Assembly (NCBI RefSeq): GCF_009917525.1
Contig: NZ_QZDU01000008.1
Location: 85,848 to 149,847, forward strand
Length of the DNA: 64,000 bases
DNA from: Acutalibacter sp. 1XD8-36
GTDB lineage: Bacteria; Bacillota; Clostridia; Oscillospirales; Acutalibacteraceae
Direction: 5' to 3'
The translations under genes and the position numbers were made by a program. Each line of letters starts with the position of its first letter. The first letter of the stretch is position 1. The notes beneath the pieces were generated by a model. The model did not search any database, was not told the origin of the DNA, and was given only the letters and a program-made list of their open reading frames with translations. Of this stretch, positions 50,501 through 58,431 are shown piece after piece.

Positions 50501-50725
50501 GGACTCCTGTTCCGGCTCCTGCTCAACATACTCTGCCTCCTGCTGTGGCTCCGGCTCATACTCCCGGTATTCCTCTGAGCCCTCCTCCTGTCCGGCAGCA
50601 TAGTCCTGATAGTCTTCATAATTCTGCTCCGGTTCGGTGGGCTCACCGGCCTGCCCCCTGGCTTCGCGCTTCTGGCGCTCCTCCTCCAGTATATCCTCAA
50701 GGGTAAATCCTAAATCGTCTTTCAT
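47519..50725 (-). CDS. Degenerate P-type ATPase-like membrane protein with disordered head
   Basis: 1068 residues. Residues 1-510 are Glu/Pro/Tyr-rich, with a Lys cluster at 98-114 and many EYxEPEPEP-like repeats. From about 519 the layout is that of a P1-type ATPase: eight hydrophobic segments (about 520-540, 551-571, 589-609, 617-637, 709-730, 735-756, 1014-1036, 1044-1063) and a P/N domain. The core aligns with P-type motifs, but DKTGTLT is DAGELFP (Asp792), no TGE loop is visible, TGDN is TTDPN (945-949), and no GDGxND is found. ESGLGLVGRVDG matches the N-domain. It is probably a pseudo-ATPase; ion transport is unlikely. Start overlaps the rlmB stop (TAATG). Confidence 0.75.
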   Translation of the reverse strand: MKDDLGFTLEDILEEERQKREARGQAGEPTEPEQNYEDYQDYAAGQEEGSEEYREYEPEPQQEAEYVEQEPEQESREYSAPEDPGPEYVLEEEPEPQKGKKKKKKRWGFFGRKKVPDFDENEEDIYYGIQLKPIDEYRMDSDGPPLGEEGYKVLFDDSKAIDDEVEENFQRLQKERRRRVAKAVQSAGMDEQQVEEEFGVVAPVPLTSYAADPYARQHGLGAEGGELSDLQKAMLQTDQTMEIKLNVLNSTIEIQKIQDGQPVSEETVERILREAPEPPEEYAEQEPVAEYEQEPEIEYVEPEYEPEPQQEPEAEYTEQNYLPQEYLEQEPEAEPEPEIEYVEREYEPEPQFVSEYVQPVYEQKPEPVAEYVQPEPQPQPVPAAPAPEEMKTIEIPVQPAAPKPEPEPEPAPEPPPRPIQQVPYVDTIYQYRSRSIATHIINADLLQSALLSEEESLQRAKDAASGAPKRRIKPRKVVEEFPPEPELPPEKLNESIEDYTGPEDARSISNELKGLMGKSSLTLMITAVCTVILAIVSVVCRSQFTPKGTTWPLAYVILSLVLLVVSVGISYKTIGRGLKGLFAAKANADSGVAVAAVAALVQTVAAVFFRSKIAEGGMYLYAPVVSALLLMNAAGNLTMLRRIHSNFRFVTSREQKYAVMTFDDYNTSLKMTKDCVAEKPLVAYQCKAGFLKRFLDLSYAPDPSETSSQLLAPLGLVSSLVLCIACLLITKDVPMSISALAAACCACVAAGNMLTVNLPVSNLCKTARRAGGMLVGHKAVETFGDVNAVIADAGELFPTGTVVISGIKQLGNPVMAEDAIICATALVREAGGPLLGVFEQVMNDVEDALPEVERYSYESGLGLVGRVDGRTIYIGNRNLLMTHRLETPARELEVQHISGGKDILYLALDAEVVAMLVLSYSADRRKKNELQRMEDSGISVLVRTTDPNVTVTMVSKLFGVDPASVGILDGQLGDTARQLLTAEPPRADAVAATKGRMESMMSIVAACVEQKRTTGMLVAIQSAAVILGFVLVAFMACFGEIRRVSALLLFLFQLFWTGVLLVLPKFRG

Positions 50726-51501
50726 TACCTGCTCCTCTCCGTTCTCTGCCTTACAGCCTCATAGCAGAGCACACCTGCCGCCACCGAAGCGTTAAGGGAA
50801 TTGACCCGCCCCCTGACGGGCAGGGACACCACGCCGTCGCATTTCTCCTTCACAAGGCGGCTGACGCCCTTCCCCTCCGAGCCTATCACCAGGGCCGTGG
50901 GCCCTGCAAAATCCGTCTTGTCCCAAGGTGAGCCGTCCATGTCCGCGGCAAAGCACCATATCCCCCGGGATTTTAAGTCCTCTATAAGGCTGCTGAGATT
51001 CTGCACCCTTGCGACAGGTATATACTCCACAGCCCCCGCCGAGGCCTTGCTCACAGCATAGGTCAGCCCCACGCTCCGGCGCTTAGGGATTATCACCCCA
51101 TGGGCCCCGGCACATTCTGCCGAGCGTATTATGGCCCCAAGATTATGGGGGTCCTCAAGGCCGTCGCAGATTATCAAAAGGGGCGGCTCTCCCCTCTCTT
51201 CTGCCAGGGACAGCATGTCCTCAAGGCTTGAATACTCTCTTGCCGCCGCCACGGCGACTATCCCCTGGTGGTTAGCCCCGTTGCACATATGGGAGAGCTT
51301 CCTCTGGTCGGCCTCTTTAATAGGTATGCCAAGCTGCTTTGCCTTTGCTATGAGCACGGGTATCTGGCCCGCCTGCTGGCCCTTTGAAACGTACAGGCAG
51401 TCTATGGCGCGGCCTGAGCGCATGGCCTCAGATACCGGGTTCCTCCCGGCGATTATCCCCGCGCCGTAATCAGCTTCGCGGTTAGGTTCATGGTTATCCA
51501 A
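50725..51501 (-). CDS. rlmB: 23S rRNA guanosine-2'-O-methyltransferase RlmB/TrmH family
   Basis: This 258-residue SpoU-type methyltransferase modifies 23S rRNA (G2251 in E. coli). Substrate-binding N-domain (AGRNPVSEAMRSGRAIDCLY) and the three SPOUT motifs are present: LEDPHNLGAIIRSAECAG, ALVIGSEGKGVS and LNASVAAGVLCYE. It starts at TTG 51501 with AAGGGGG seven bases upstream. It is cotranscribed with the pseudo-P-type ATPase. cysS and mrnC, common partners, are not here. Confidence 0.9.
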   Translation of the reverse strand: MDNHEPNREADYGAGIIAGRNPVSEAMRSGRAIDCLYVSKGQQAGQIPVLIAKAKQLGIPIKEADQRKLSHMCNGANHQGIVAVAAAREYSSLEDMLSLAEERGEPPLLIICDGLEDPHNLGAIIRSAECAGAHGVIIPKRRSVGLTYAVSKASAGAVEYIPVARVQNLSSLIEDLKSRGIWCFAADMDGSPWDKTDFAGPTALVIGSEGKGVSRLVKEKCDGVVSLPVRGRVNSLNASVAAGVLCYEAVRQRTERSR

Positions 51502-51534
51502 AACATTGCCCCCTTTTTGGGCATATTATTTAAC

Positions 51535-51563
51535 AGTATACCACAAACCGCCGGAAACCGCAA
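51535..51563 (-). promoter_or_regulatory. Sigma-A promoter of the rlmB operon
   Basis: TTGCGG (51558-51563) and TATACT (51535-51540), 17 bases apart on the minus strand. Confidence 0.65.
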
Positions 51564-51640
51564 GCGTATTTTGTTTCCAGTGCATATAATTTATATTATA
51601 CTTTTATTATATAGGGATATGTAGCGGGAAATGCTCCCGC

Positions 51641-52642
51641 TCAGACCGCCAGGTGTACTATATGGCACACCCCTGGGATAGCCTCGCCCTGCTGCTGGCT
51701 GGTGGTTGACATGAGCGCTCCGGTGGCGCAGAAGAGGATGGACCGAAGCTCTCCCCGCTCCATCCGGTTCAACAAATGCCCGCATAAGACGCTTGCCGAA
51801 CAGCCGCAGCCAGAGCCGCCTGCATGCACGTCCTGCTTCTCCCTGTCAAACAGCATGAGCCCACAGTCGTTGTGCACACTTGAAATGTCCAGCCCGTTGT
51901 CTCTGAGCATGTCAAGCAGGAGCGTGCTGCCCACCTGCCCCAGGTCCCCGGTGAAAATACCGTCGTAGTCGCTAGGTCTAGTGCCTGTGTCCTCAAGAAA
52001 GCGGCAAATGCTGTCTGCGGCGGCAGGGGCCATTGCCGCGCCCATATTTGCCGGGTCCTTCACCCCCAAATCCACCACCTTACCAGCCAGGCCGTGGAGG
52101 AGCCTCACCCTGCCCCTATGCCCCACTATGGCGCAGCCTGAGGCCGTCGCCGTCCACTGGGCGGTGGGGGTACGCTGGGCGCCGTACTCCAGCGGCGTGC
52201 GGAACTGCCGCTCTGCTGAGCAAAAATGCGAGCTGGTAACCGCCGCGGCCCTATCAGCCGCCCCGCTGTCCACCATTATCCCGGCCATTAAAAGTGTCTG
52301 GGCCATAGTGGAGCAGGCCCCGTACTGGCCCAAAAAGGGTATCTGGTATTCCAGAAGCCCGAAGGTTGAGGAAATGCACTGGTTTAAAAGGTCCCCTGCA
52401 AATATCATCTGTATGTCCCCAGCGGCGCACCCGGCGTTCCCAAGGGCCACGCTCACGGCCTCCTTTTGCAGCTGGGCCTCGGCCTTCTCCCAGCTGTCCG
52501 TCTGCAGGCGGGTATCGTCGAAGGTCTGGTGGAAGTCGGCAGCCAATGGCCCCTGGGACTCCTTCCTGCCGCCTACGGCTCCATGGCCCAAAATGCTTGG
52601 CGGCGCGGTGAATTCGAGGGTCTGTGCTCCTATGCGTTTCAT
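51641..52642 (-). CDS. spoVAD: Stage V sporulation protein AD
   Basis: SpoVAD binds dipicolinic acid and is part of the channel that moves it into the spore and out on germination. The 333-residue product has the thiolase-like fold with FAGDLLNQCISSTFGLL, FGACST in the form YGACSTMAQTLL, and HNDCGLMLFDREKQ with GGSGCGCSA. Length is normal. ATG 52642 has a GGGAGGAG SD. It stands alone: no spoVAC or spoVAE beside it. This is the clearest sign that the organism sporulates. Confidence 0.94.
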   Translation of the reverse strand: MKRIGAQTLEFTAPPSILGHGAVGGRKESQGPLAADFHQTFDDTRLQTDSWEKAEAQLQKEAVSVALGNAGCAAGDIQMIFAGDLLNQCISSTFGLLEYQIPFLGQYGACSTMAQTLLMAGIMVDSGAADRAAAVTSSHFCSAERQFRTPLEYGAQRTPTAQWTATASGCAIVGHRGRVRLLHGLAGKVVDLGVKDPANMGAAMAPAAADSICRFLEDTGTRPSDYDGIFTGDLGQVGSTLLLDMLRDNGLDISSVHNDCGLMLFDREKQDVHAGGSGCGCSASVLCGHLLNRMERGELRSILFCATGALMSTTSQQQGEAIPGVCHIVHLAV

Positions 52643-52696
52643 AAGCTCCTCCCGGTGGTTTTTGATGGTAGTCTGTGCGGAAGGGGCAGAAATATT

Positions 52697-53920
52697 CTAC
52701 ATGACCTGCGCGCCGGTTAAGTAGGCGTAAAAATATATCCCCAGCAGCACCGCTTCTGCCGTATATACCGCCTGCCGGAGCTTTGGCCTGTCTTTAACCA
52801 GCACAGCTCCTAAGATAAACAGCGGGAAGCACACACTGAGATACCTCCCTGCGCTCAGCAGCCAGGAGAGGGAATAGTTGGCCACTAGGCAGCAGAAGGC
52901 GTAAGCCAGCATACTGGGCGGGATTTTTTTGTTGCGCACCGAAACAGCTATTATAGTGAAAAATACTGCGAATAATAACAGCTCCGGCAGCCAGACAGCG
53001 AAGCCGTTTGAGGTAGTGAGGTTGTCTATGAAATAGTTCCAAAGGTAGCGCAGGACCTTCGACACCCACATCCCCCCCTGGTACCAGTGGGCCTGGTGCA
53101 CTCTAAAGGCAAAGGGGTCTTGGTCCACATACCAGTTGAGGAGCAGATAGCCAAGCGCTCCCAGCAGGGGCATGGCTATTGCCGGCAGCTGCTTTATAAA
53201 CCTCAAGGGCTTCTCAAGGGGCCGCACCTCTGAGATAAGCTCAACTACAGCCGGGACTATCACCAGTATCCCGGTCATGCGGGTCAGGGCGGCTAAGGCC
53301 CCGAAAATCCCATATAATATCCAGCGGCGCTGCATGGCATAGCAGCAGGCGGCAGAGGTTGTCAGCAGGAAAAGGCCCTCGGTCATAATAGTGCCGTAAA
53401 AGAAGGAGAAGGGGTAGAGCGAGAGCAGTATTATGGAATCCCGGGCTGTGTCCCGGCCCAGGCGCTGGGCGGCAATGCGGTAGACGTTGCAGCAGCCCAG
53501 GGCGTAGCTGAATATGGAGACTGCAAGGCCGGCAATGATAGTGTTCGGCACTATCAGGCGCACTATGCGTGAGACCCAGACATAGAGGGGATAGAACACC
53601 AGGAACAGATGCCTGCCATCCTCAATATAGCCGGTATACCCCTTTTCAATAAGGTTTATATAGTGCCTGCCGTCCCAGCGGGTAAAGCTGTCCGGTATAA
53701 CATCAAGGCCCCTGTCCCCGCTGGAGAGCATGGAGCATAGGAACATAATTAAGAGCATGAACAGCCTGAAAAGCACCGCAAAGCAAAATACCTTCAGGAG
53801 CTCCTGCCTGTTACAAACTGCCGCTGTACTGTTTTCAGCACTCTCCGGCACAAGGCAGCGGGCGGCGACGAGCACAAAGAGGGCGAGTATCGGCAGGGTC
53901 AGCAGGATATCTATAAGCAT
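52697..53920 (-). CDS. PIG-V-like mannosyltransferase family membrane protein
   Basis: The 407-residue protein has about ten TM segments and the GT-C motif RWDGRHYINLIEKGY just after the first helices, as in the PIG-V/GPI mannosyltransferase 2 family (COG5542). LALYPFSFFYG-type motif is present as LSLYPFSFFYGTIMTEGL. It probably transfers a sugar from a polyprenyl-phosphate donor on the outer face of the membrane; acceptor unknown. ATG 53920 is eight bases from AAGGGAG. It precedes spoVAD by 54 bases, so the two may be cotranscribed. Confidence 0.82.
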   Translation of the reverse strand: MLIDILLTLPILALFVLVAARCLVPESAENSTAAVCNRQELLKVFCFAVLFRLFMLLIMFLCSMLSSGDRGLDVIPDSFTRWDGRHYINLIEKGYTGYIEDGRHLFLVFYPLYVWVSRIVRLIVPNTIIAGLAVSIFSYALGCCNVYRIAAQRLGRDTARDSIILLSLYPFSFFYGTIMTEGLFLLTTSAACCYAMQRRWILYGIFGALAALTRMTGILVIVPAVVELISEVRPLEKPLRFIKQLPAIAMPLLGALGYLLLNWYVDQDPFAFRVHQAHWYQGGMWVSKVLRYLWNYFIDNLTTSNGFAVWLPELLLFAVFFTIIAVSVRNKKIPPSMLAYAFCCLVANYSLSWLLSAGRYLSVCFPLFILGAVLVKDRPKLRQAVYTAEAVLLGIYFYAYLTGAQVM

Positions 53921-53954
53921 GGGCGGCACTCCCTTTTTAACACAATATATATGT

Positions 53955-53983
53955 ATTGTACTATAATTTTAAGGAGTTTTCAA
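53955..53983 (-). promoter_or_regulatory. Sigma-A promoter of the mannosyltransferase-spoVAD unit
   Basis: TTGAAA (53978-53983) and TACAAT (53955-53960), 17 bases apart on the minus strand; divergent from the SRP RNA promoter. Confidence 0.65.
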
Positions 53984-54000
53984 GCCTCAGCAGAAATTAG

Positions 54001-54029
54001 TTGCAAATCACGAAAATATGTGCTATAAT
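54001..54029 (+). promoter_or_regulatory. Promoter of SRP RNA
   Basis: TTGCAA (54001-54006) and TATAAT (54024-54029), 17 bases apart, a few bases before the RNA 5' end. Confidence 0.75.
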
Positions 54030-54044
54030 ATCTCAGTAAGTCAA

Positions 54045-54185
54045 CGTAGAGTTGGGATATGTGAGCGGACAGGTCTGCGCGGCGGGATGCCGTGAACCAT
54101 GTCAGGCGGGGAACCGAGCAGCATTAAGCGGATGTTTCCGGGCGATGCAGGTCGCCTGTCCGCTCGCATATCCCGGCTTTTGTTT
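54045..54185 (+). ncRNA. ffs: Signal recognition particle RNA (small bacterial type)
   Basis: The 5' arm GTTGGGATATGTGAGCGG pairs with the 3' arm CCGCTCGCATATCCCGGC, closing a long rod. The apical domain shows GTCAGG, stem CGG, tetraloop GGAA, stem CCG, then AGCAG, the conserved Ffh-binding element. A T-run follows at about 54177-54186. ffs directly before dnaX is a common Firmicute arrangement. Exact ends are estimated. Confidence 0.9.
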
Positions 54186-54204
54186 TATGTGAGGTGGGTT
54201 TCAA

Positions 54205-55854
54205 ATGTATAAGGTCCTATACCGCAAATACCGTCCCAGGGTCTTTGCCGACGTGGTGGGCCAGCCACAGGTGACCGTCACCCTTAAAAATGAGCTCACC
54301 CGGGGCCGCATCTCCCACGCCTACCTTTTCACCGGCTCCCGGGGCACCGGCAAGACCACCTGCGCCAGGATTCTCTCAAGGGCAGTAAACTGCCTGAATC
54401 CTGTGGTCGGCGACCCCTGCGGGGAGTGCGAGGTCTGTAAGGGCCTTGAGGAGGGCTCCATGCTGGATGTGGTGGAGATAGACGCCGCCAGCAACAACGG
54501 CGTTGAGAGCGTGCGCTCCATTGTGGAGGAGTCGGTCTTCACTCCTGCCAACACAAAATACCGGGTGTATATTATCGACGAGGTCCATATGCTGTCAAAC
54601 GCTGCCTTTAACGCCCTGTTAAAGACTCTGGAGGAGCCCCCGGCACATGTGATATTTATTTTAGCTACCACCGAAGTACACAAACTCATGCCCACTATAC
54701 TCTCCCGTTGCCAGCGATTCGACTTCCACAGGATAGCCCCCGAGCCAATGGCTGAGCGCTTAGGGCAGGTGGCTGAGCTGGAAGGAGCTGAGCTGGAGCC
54801 TGACGCGGCGCTGCTTATTGCCAGGGTCTCGGACGGAGCCCTGAGGGACGCGCTGTCATTGCTGGACCAGTGCCTGGGCCGGGAGCGGCATATTACCCTT
54901 GATATTGTGTGTGATACGGCGGGGCTAGCCTCCCGGGAGTATCTGGGGCAGCTGGCCGAGGCGGTTGCCGCCCGGGACTCTGCGGCGGCGCTGGAGATAA
55001 TCGACCGGCTTCACAGGGACTCAAAGGACCTCTCAAGGCTCTGTGTGGAACTGGCTGAGTATTTCCGGGGGCTCATGCTCTGTAAGATAATGAAGGACCC
55101 CGGGGCGCTGCTCCAGTCTGTGGGCGAGGAGCGTCGGGAGCTTCAGAGGCTCTCAGGCTCCATGGGGCTTGGTACGGTGCTTCACAGCCTGGATGTACTG
55201 GAGGGCACGCTTAACAAGCTGCGCCTTGGGAATCAGCGCACCCAGTTTGAGATGGCTCTGGTAAGGCTGTGCAGCCCACAGCTTGACTCCACGCCTGAAT
55301 CCCTGGTCAGACGCATTGAGGCGCTGGAAAGCGGAATAGCTTTACAGCCTCCGCGCGAGCCGGTAGTTGTAAAGGGAGCAAGCTTTACAGATACCGGGCC
55401 AACAGAACCCATACCGGCAGAGGCCGTGCTGGAGCCGGTACAGGCACCGGAGGAGCCTCCGGCACCTGAGCAAGCCTCCCCTGCTCCACCGGCTAAGAAG
55501 CCTACGTCTGACCCGTCCCTCGAGGAGCTGATAGCCAACGCCCAGAGGTTCCCTGCCTGGCCCGATATCCTGCGGCAGCTTGATGCCGGGAGCAAGAGCA
55601 TGGCTATGTCCTTTGAGGGCAGCAGCGCCTATATTTCCGGGGAATACATGCTTATTGACGCCCCGGAGATAGCCTTTGAGCTGCTGAAGCGGTCGGACCA
55701 GCGGGCCAGGCTTCGGGAGGCCATCACCAGAGTTACCGGCAGGCCCTATAAGCTGGGACCCTACAGAAAGCCCCAGGCCAAGGCCCAGGAGGACCCCATG
55801 GATGAGCTGGTGCGCCGGGCAAAGGAGTCAGGCGTGCCGGTGGTGGAGGAATAG
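54205..55854 (+). CDS. dnaX: DNA polymerase III subunits gamma/tau
   Basis: DnaX is the clamp-loader ATPase and replisome organiser. The 549-residue protein has Walker A GSRGTGKTT near residue 45, the zinc site with CGECEVC, the SRC motif LSRCQRFDF, and sensor motifs. After about residue 365 comes a Pro/Glu/Ala-rich linker and a tau-like C-terminal domain. SD GAGGTGG. It leads dnaX-ybaB-recR. Confidence 0.97.
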   Translation: MYKVLYRKYRPRVFADVVGQPQVTVTLKNELTRGRISHAYLFTGSRGTGKTTCARILSRAVNCLNPVVGDPCGECEVCKGLEEGSMLDVVEIDAASNNGVESVRSIVEESVFTPANTKYRVYIIDEVHMLSNAAFNALLKTLEEPPAHVIFILATTEVHKLMPTILSRCQRFDFHRIAPEPMAERLGQVAELEGAELEPDAALLIARVSDGALRDALSLLDQCLGRERHITLDIVCDTAGLASREYLGQLAEAVAARDSAAALEIIDRLHRDSKDLSRLCVELAEYFRGLMLCKIMKDPGALLQSVGEERRELQRLSGSMGLGTVLHSLDVLEGTLNKLRLGNQRTQFEMALVRLCSPQLDSTPESLVRRIEALESGIALQPPREPVVVKGASFTDTGPTEPIPAEAVLEPVQAPEEPPAPEQASPAPPAKKPTSDPSLEELIANAQRFPAWPDILRQLDAGSKSMAMSFEGSSAYISGEYMLIDAPEIAFELLKRSDQRARLREAITRVTGRPYKLGPYRKPQAKAQEDPMDELVRRAKESGVPVVEE

Positions 55855-55932
55855 TGTAAAGTATTTGTACTATACAGTCAAAACAATACAATCGCAAACA
55901 AATAAAATTACAAACTGAAAGGACGAGGAAAT

Positions 55933-56283
55933 ATGAAAGCCAGACTGCCACAAGGATATCAGACCCCAGGAGCCGCCAATCTGCAGCAGCTAGCGCGGCA
56001 GGCCCAGAAAATGCAGGAGCAGATGGAGGCCATAACTGCTGAGCTGGAGGAGAAGGAGTACACCGCCGCCGCAGGCGGGGACGCTGTGCGGGCCACTGTC
56101 ACCGGGAAGCTGGAGGTCAAGTCCGTTGAGATAAAGCCCGAGGTCATCGATCCTGAGGACGCTGAAATGCTTGGCGACCTGGTGACCGCGGCGGTGAACT
56201 CGGCCCTCTCCCAGGCAAGCGCTGAAAAAGAGGAGAAGATGTCCGCTGTCTCCGGCGGCATGGGCATTCCGGGGATGTTCTAA
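55933..56283 (+). CDS. YbaB/EbfC family nucleoid-associated protein
   Basis: The 116-residue DNA-binding protein is of the family always found between dnaX and recR. Typical segments: LARQAQKMQEQMEAITAELE, GDAVRATVTGKLEVKSVEI, DLVTAAVNSALSQA. The stop overlaps the recR start by one base. An AAAGGA SD lies upstream. A possible weak promoter (TTGTAC-16-TACAAT) lies in the 78-base gap before it. Confidence 0.95.
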   Translation: MKARLPQGYQTPGAANLQQLARQAQKMQEQMEAITAELEEKEYTAAAGGDAVRATVTGKLEVKSVEIKPEVIDPEDAEMLGDLVTAAVNSALSQASAEKEEKMSAVSGGMGIPGMF

Positions 56284-56882
56284 TGCCAAACTATATCGTA
56301 GCCCCCCTGGACACGCTGGTGGACAAACTGGAATCCCTGCCGGGGATAGGCCATAAGACCGCTCAGCGGCTGGCATACCATATACTGAATATGTCGGAGA
56401 AGGACGCCCAGGCCTTTGCGTCCGCCATAACCGACGCCCATGAGAAGATACACTACTGCAGGGACTGCTGCAACTTAACCGACAGTGAGCTCTGCCCTGT
56501 TTGCCGCAGCGACAGGCGCGACCGTTCCATTATCTGCGTGGTGGAGGAGCCCAAGGACGTGTTTGCCCTGGAGCGGGCCGGTGAATTCAGCGGGCTCTAC
56601 CACGTGCTCCACGGCACTATCTCCCCCCTGGCAGGCGTGGGGCCGGACCAGCTCAGAATAAAGGAGCTGCTGGCACGGATGGACTCTGGAGTACAGGAGG
56701 TCATCATGGCTACAAACCCCACAGTCGAGGGCGACGCCACGGCGCTGTATATAGCCCGGCTGATAAGGCCCCTGGGGGTGCGGGTCACAAGGCTTGCCTA
56801 CGGCATACCCGTTGGCGGTGACCTGGAATACGCGGACAACGTAACCTTGCAGCGGGCCCTTGAAGGACGCCGGGAGCTTTAG
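56283..56882 (+). CDS. recR: Recombination protein RecR
   Basis: RecR works with RecO and RecF to load RecA. The 199-residue protein has the helix-hairpin-helix [15 protein letters not shown], the C4 zinc finger with CRDC and CPVC (about 58-76), and a Toprim domain ([27 protein letters not shown]). Length is normal. Confidence 0.97.
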   Translation: MPNYIVAPLDTLVDKLESLPGIGHKTAQRLAYHILNMSEKDAQAFASAITDAHEKIHYCRDCCNLTDSELCPVCRSDRRDRSIICVVEEPKDVFALERAGEFSGLYHVLHGTISPLAGVGPDQLRIKELLARMDSGVQEVIMATNPTVEGDATALYIARLIRPLGVRVTRLAYGIPVGGDLEYADNVTLQRALEGRREL

Positions 56883-56968
56883 ACCCGGCCGGTCAAGTCG
56901 GCCTTAAACTTGCGGGAGGTTGGGTTGAGCATACCCAAGCCTTTCCAAAAAACGAAGGAGGGACACCC

Positions 56969-57436
56969 ATGCCCGAAAAGCTCAGTACAAAAACTATCGC
57001 CCAAAACAAAAAAGCCCACCACGACTATTTTGTAGAGGAAAGCCTGGAGGCCGGCATCGAGCTTGTGGGCACAGAGGTCAAATCCCTGCGCCAGGGCCGG
57101 GCCAATCTTAAAGACTCCTGGTGCTCAGTGGTGGACGGCGAAATGGTCCTGAACGGCTGCCATATCAGCGCCTATGAGCACGGAAATATCTTTAACCGGG
57201 ACCCAATGCGTGTACGGAAGCTCCTGCTACACAAGCGGGAGATAAACCGGCTCTATGGCCTGGTAAAACAGCAGGGCTACTCCCTTATCCCCCTCTCCCT
57301 CTATTTTAAAGGGAGTCGGGTAAAGGTACAGGTAGGCCTCTGCAAGGGCAAGAAGCTTTACGACAAGCGGGCTGACATGGCTAAGAGAGACGCCCAGCGG
57401 GACATGGAGCGGGCCATGAAGGAGCGCAACCGCTGA
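56969..57436 (+). CDS. smpB: SsrA-binding protein SmpB
   Basis: SmpB brings tmRNA to stalled ribosomes. The 155-residue protein has [36 protein letters not shown] and the basic C-terminal tail ([19 protein letters not shown]). An AAGGAGG SD precedes ATG 56969. The tmRNA gene is not in the window. Confidence 0.97.
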   Translation: MPEKLSTKTIAQNKKAHHDYFVEESLEAGIELVGTEVKSLRQGRANLKDSWCSVVDGEMVLNGCHISAYEHGNIFNRDPMRVRKLLLHKREINRLYGLVKQQGYSLIPLSLYFKGSRVKVQVGLCKGKKLYDKRADMAKRDAQRDMERAMKERNR

Positions 57437-57454
57437 TAATTCTGTAATTTTTCC

Positions 57455-57484
57455 AAGACACGGCAAAAACCGTGTCTTTTCTCT
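57455..57484 (+). terminator. Terminator of smpB
   Basis: AAGACACGG-caaaaa-CCGTGTCTT (57455-57478) followed by TTCTCTTG. The -35 box of the next promoter begins within the tail. Confidence 0.85.
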
Positions 57485-57512
57485 TGCAATTTTTTGAATA
57501 ATACTATATAAT
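57484..57512 (+). promoter_or_regulatory. Sigma-A promoter of the LytTR regulator
   Basis: TTGCAA (57484-57489) and TATAAT (57507-57512) with 17-base spacing. Four tandem ATTACAA-type repeats begin three bases after the -10. Confidence 0.7.
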
Positions 57513-57514
57513 AA

Positions 57515-57548
57515 ATATTACAAATATTACAACATTACAATATTACAG
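57515..57548 (+). repeat. Four tandem ATTACAA iterons at the LytTR promoter
   Basis: Units ATATTACAA (57515-57523), ATATTACAA (57524-57532), CATTACAA (57533-57540) and TATTACAG (57541-57548). Period is 8-9 bases. The block covers the likely transcription start, where a bound protein could repress. Autoregulation by the LytTR protein is inference. Confidence 0.65.
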
Positions 57549-57611
57549 TATGCAAATCCGGTCAAAATCAGTTCCCTGAATTTGCAGGGGACTAGGGAGA
57601 GGATGTTCAGT

Positions 57612-58361
57612 ATGATAAAAATTGCCATTTGCATCGACGGCCCAGCCCTGCGAAAGCAGGCTGTTGAAATGCTCAACACCTATATCCACCGTCGCAGCGG
57701 CGGCCCGGGCCTCACCGCCGCCTTTGAGAGCGTCCCAAAGCTTCTAGAGGCCATGGAAAAGGGAGAGGACTTTGACCTGTACATTTTGGACGAGCTAATT
57801 CCCGGGCTCACCGGCGTTGATATGTGTGTGCGCCTGCGGGAGCTTGGCGGCCGCGGCGCCATAATCCGCCTGACCTCCGATGTGGACCGGGCCTCTTTCC
57901 GGGACCAGGCCATGGGCTGCCTTATGAAGCCGCTAACAGCAGAGGAGGTATACCGGGAGCTGGACAGGGTGCTGGACTGGATAGCCGGCAGGCAGGAAGA
58001 CAAGGTGTCCGTAAGCGTGAGAGGTGGCGTGCGGGTCCTTCCATTGAGCGAGCTGCTATATGTTGACCTGCAAAACCGTGTCCTGCACTACCATAACCTT
58101 GACGGCAGCATAGCCGCCAGCCTCACCCTTCGCACCTCCTTCCAGAAGGCCGTGGAGCCCCTGCTCTCAGACGGCAGGTTCTTCCGCTGCGGCACCAGCT
58201 TTGCCGTAAACCTGCACCACCTGCGCAGCGTGGAGCAGGACAGCCTGCTGCTCGACAACGGCGGCAGGGTGCCCCTGACCCCCGGCATGTCCGGCGAGGC
58301 CAAGCGCAGGTGGGCCTCCTACTGGCGGGGCGACCCCATGGCCAGCCCCTCTGCCGGGTGA
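57612..58361 (+). CDS. LytTR-family response regulator
   Basis: The 249-residue protein has a receiver domain with phospho-acceptor Asp in YILDELIPGLTG and Lys in MKPLTAEEV. The LytTR DNA-binding domain is at about 135-235 (LPLSELLYVDLQNRVLHYH, FFRCGTSFAVNLHHL). No histidine kinase is adjacent, so it is an orphan regulator. ATG 57612 is nine bases from AGAGG; ATG 57603 lies on the SD. Targets unknown; members often control cell-surface or peptide systems. Confidence 0.9.
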   Translation: MIKIAICIDGPALRKQAVEMLNTYIHRRSGGPGLTAAFESVPKLLEAMEKGEDFDLYILDELIPGLTGVDMCVRLRELGGRGAIIRLTSDVDRASFRDQAMGCLMKPLTAEEVYRELDRVLDWIAGRQEDKVSVSVRGGVRVLPLSELLYVDLQNRVLHYHNLDGSIAASLTLRTSFQKAVEPLLSDGRFFRCGTSFAVNLHHLRSVEQDSLLLDNGGRVPLTPGMSGEAKRRWASYWRGDPMASPSAG

Positions 58362-58373
58362 GGAAAACTACAT

Positions 58374-58414
58374 AAAATGCCCGCCCAGGTTTCTTGCCCG
58401 GGCGGGCATTTTCG
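58374..58414. terminator. Bidirectional terminator between the LytTR gene and pepF
   Basis: AAAATGCCCGCCC and GGGCGGGCATTTT form a strong stem around a short loop (58375-58413), with A- and T-runs on both sides. It separates converging genes. Confidence 0.9.
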
Positions 58415-58431
58415 CGCTATAGGCCTATATT

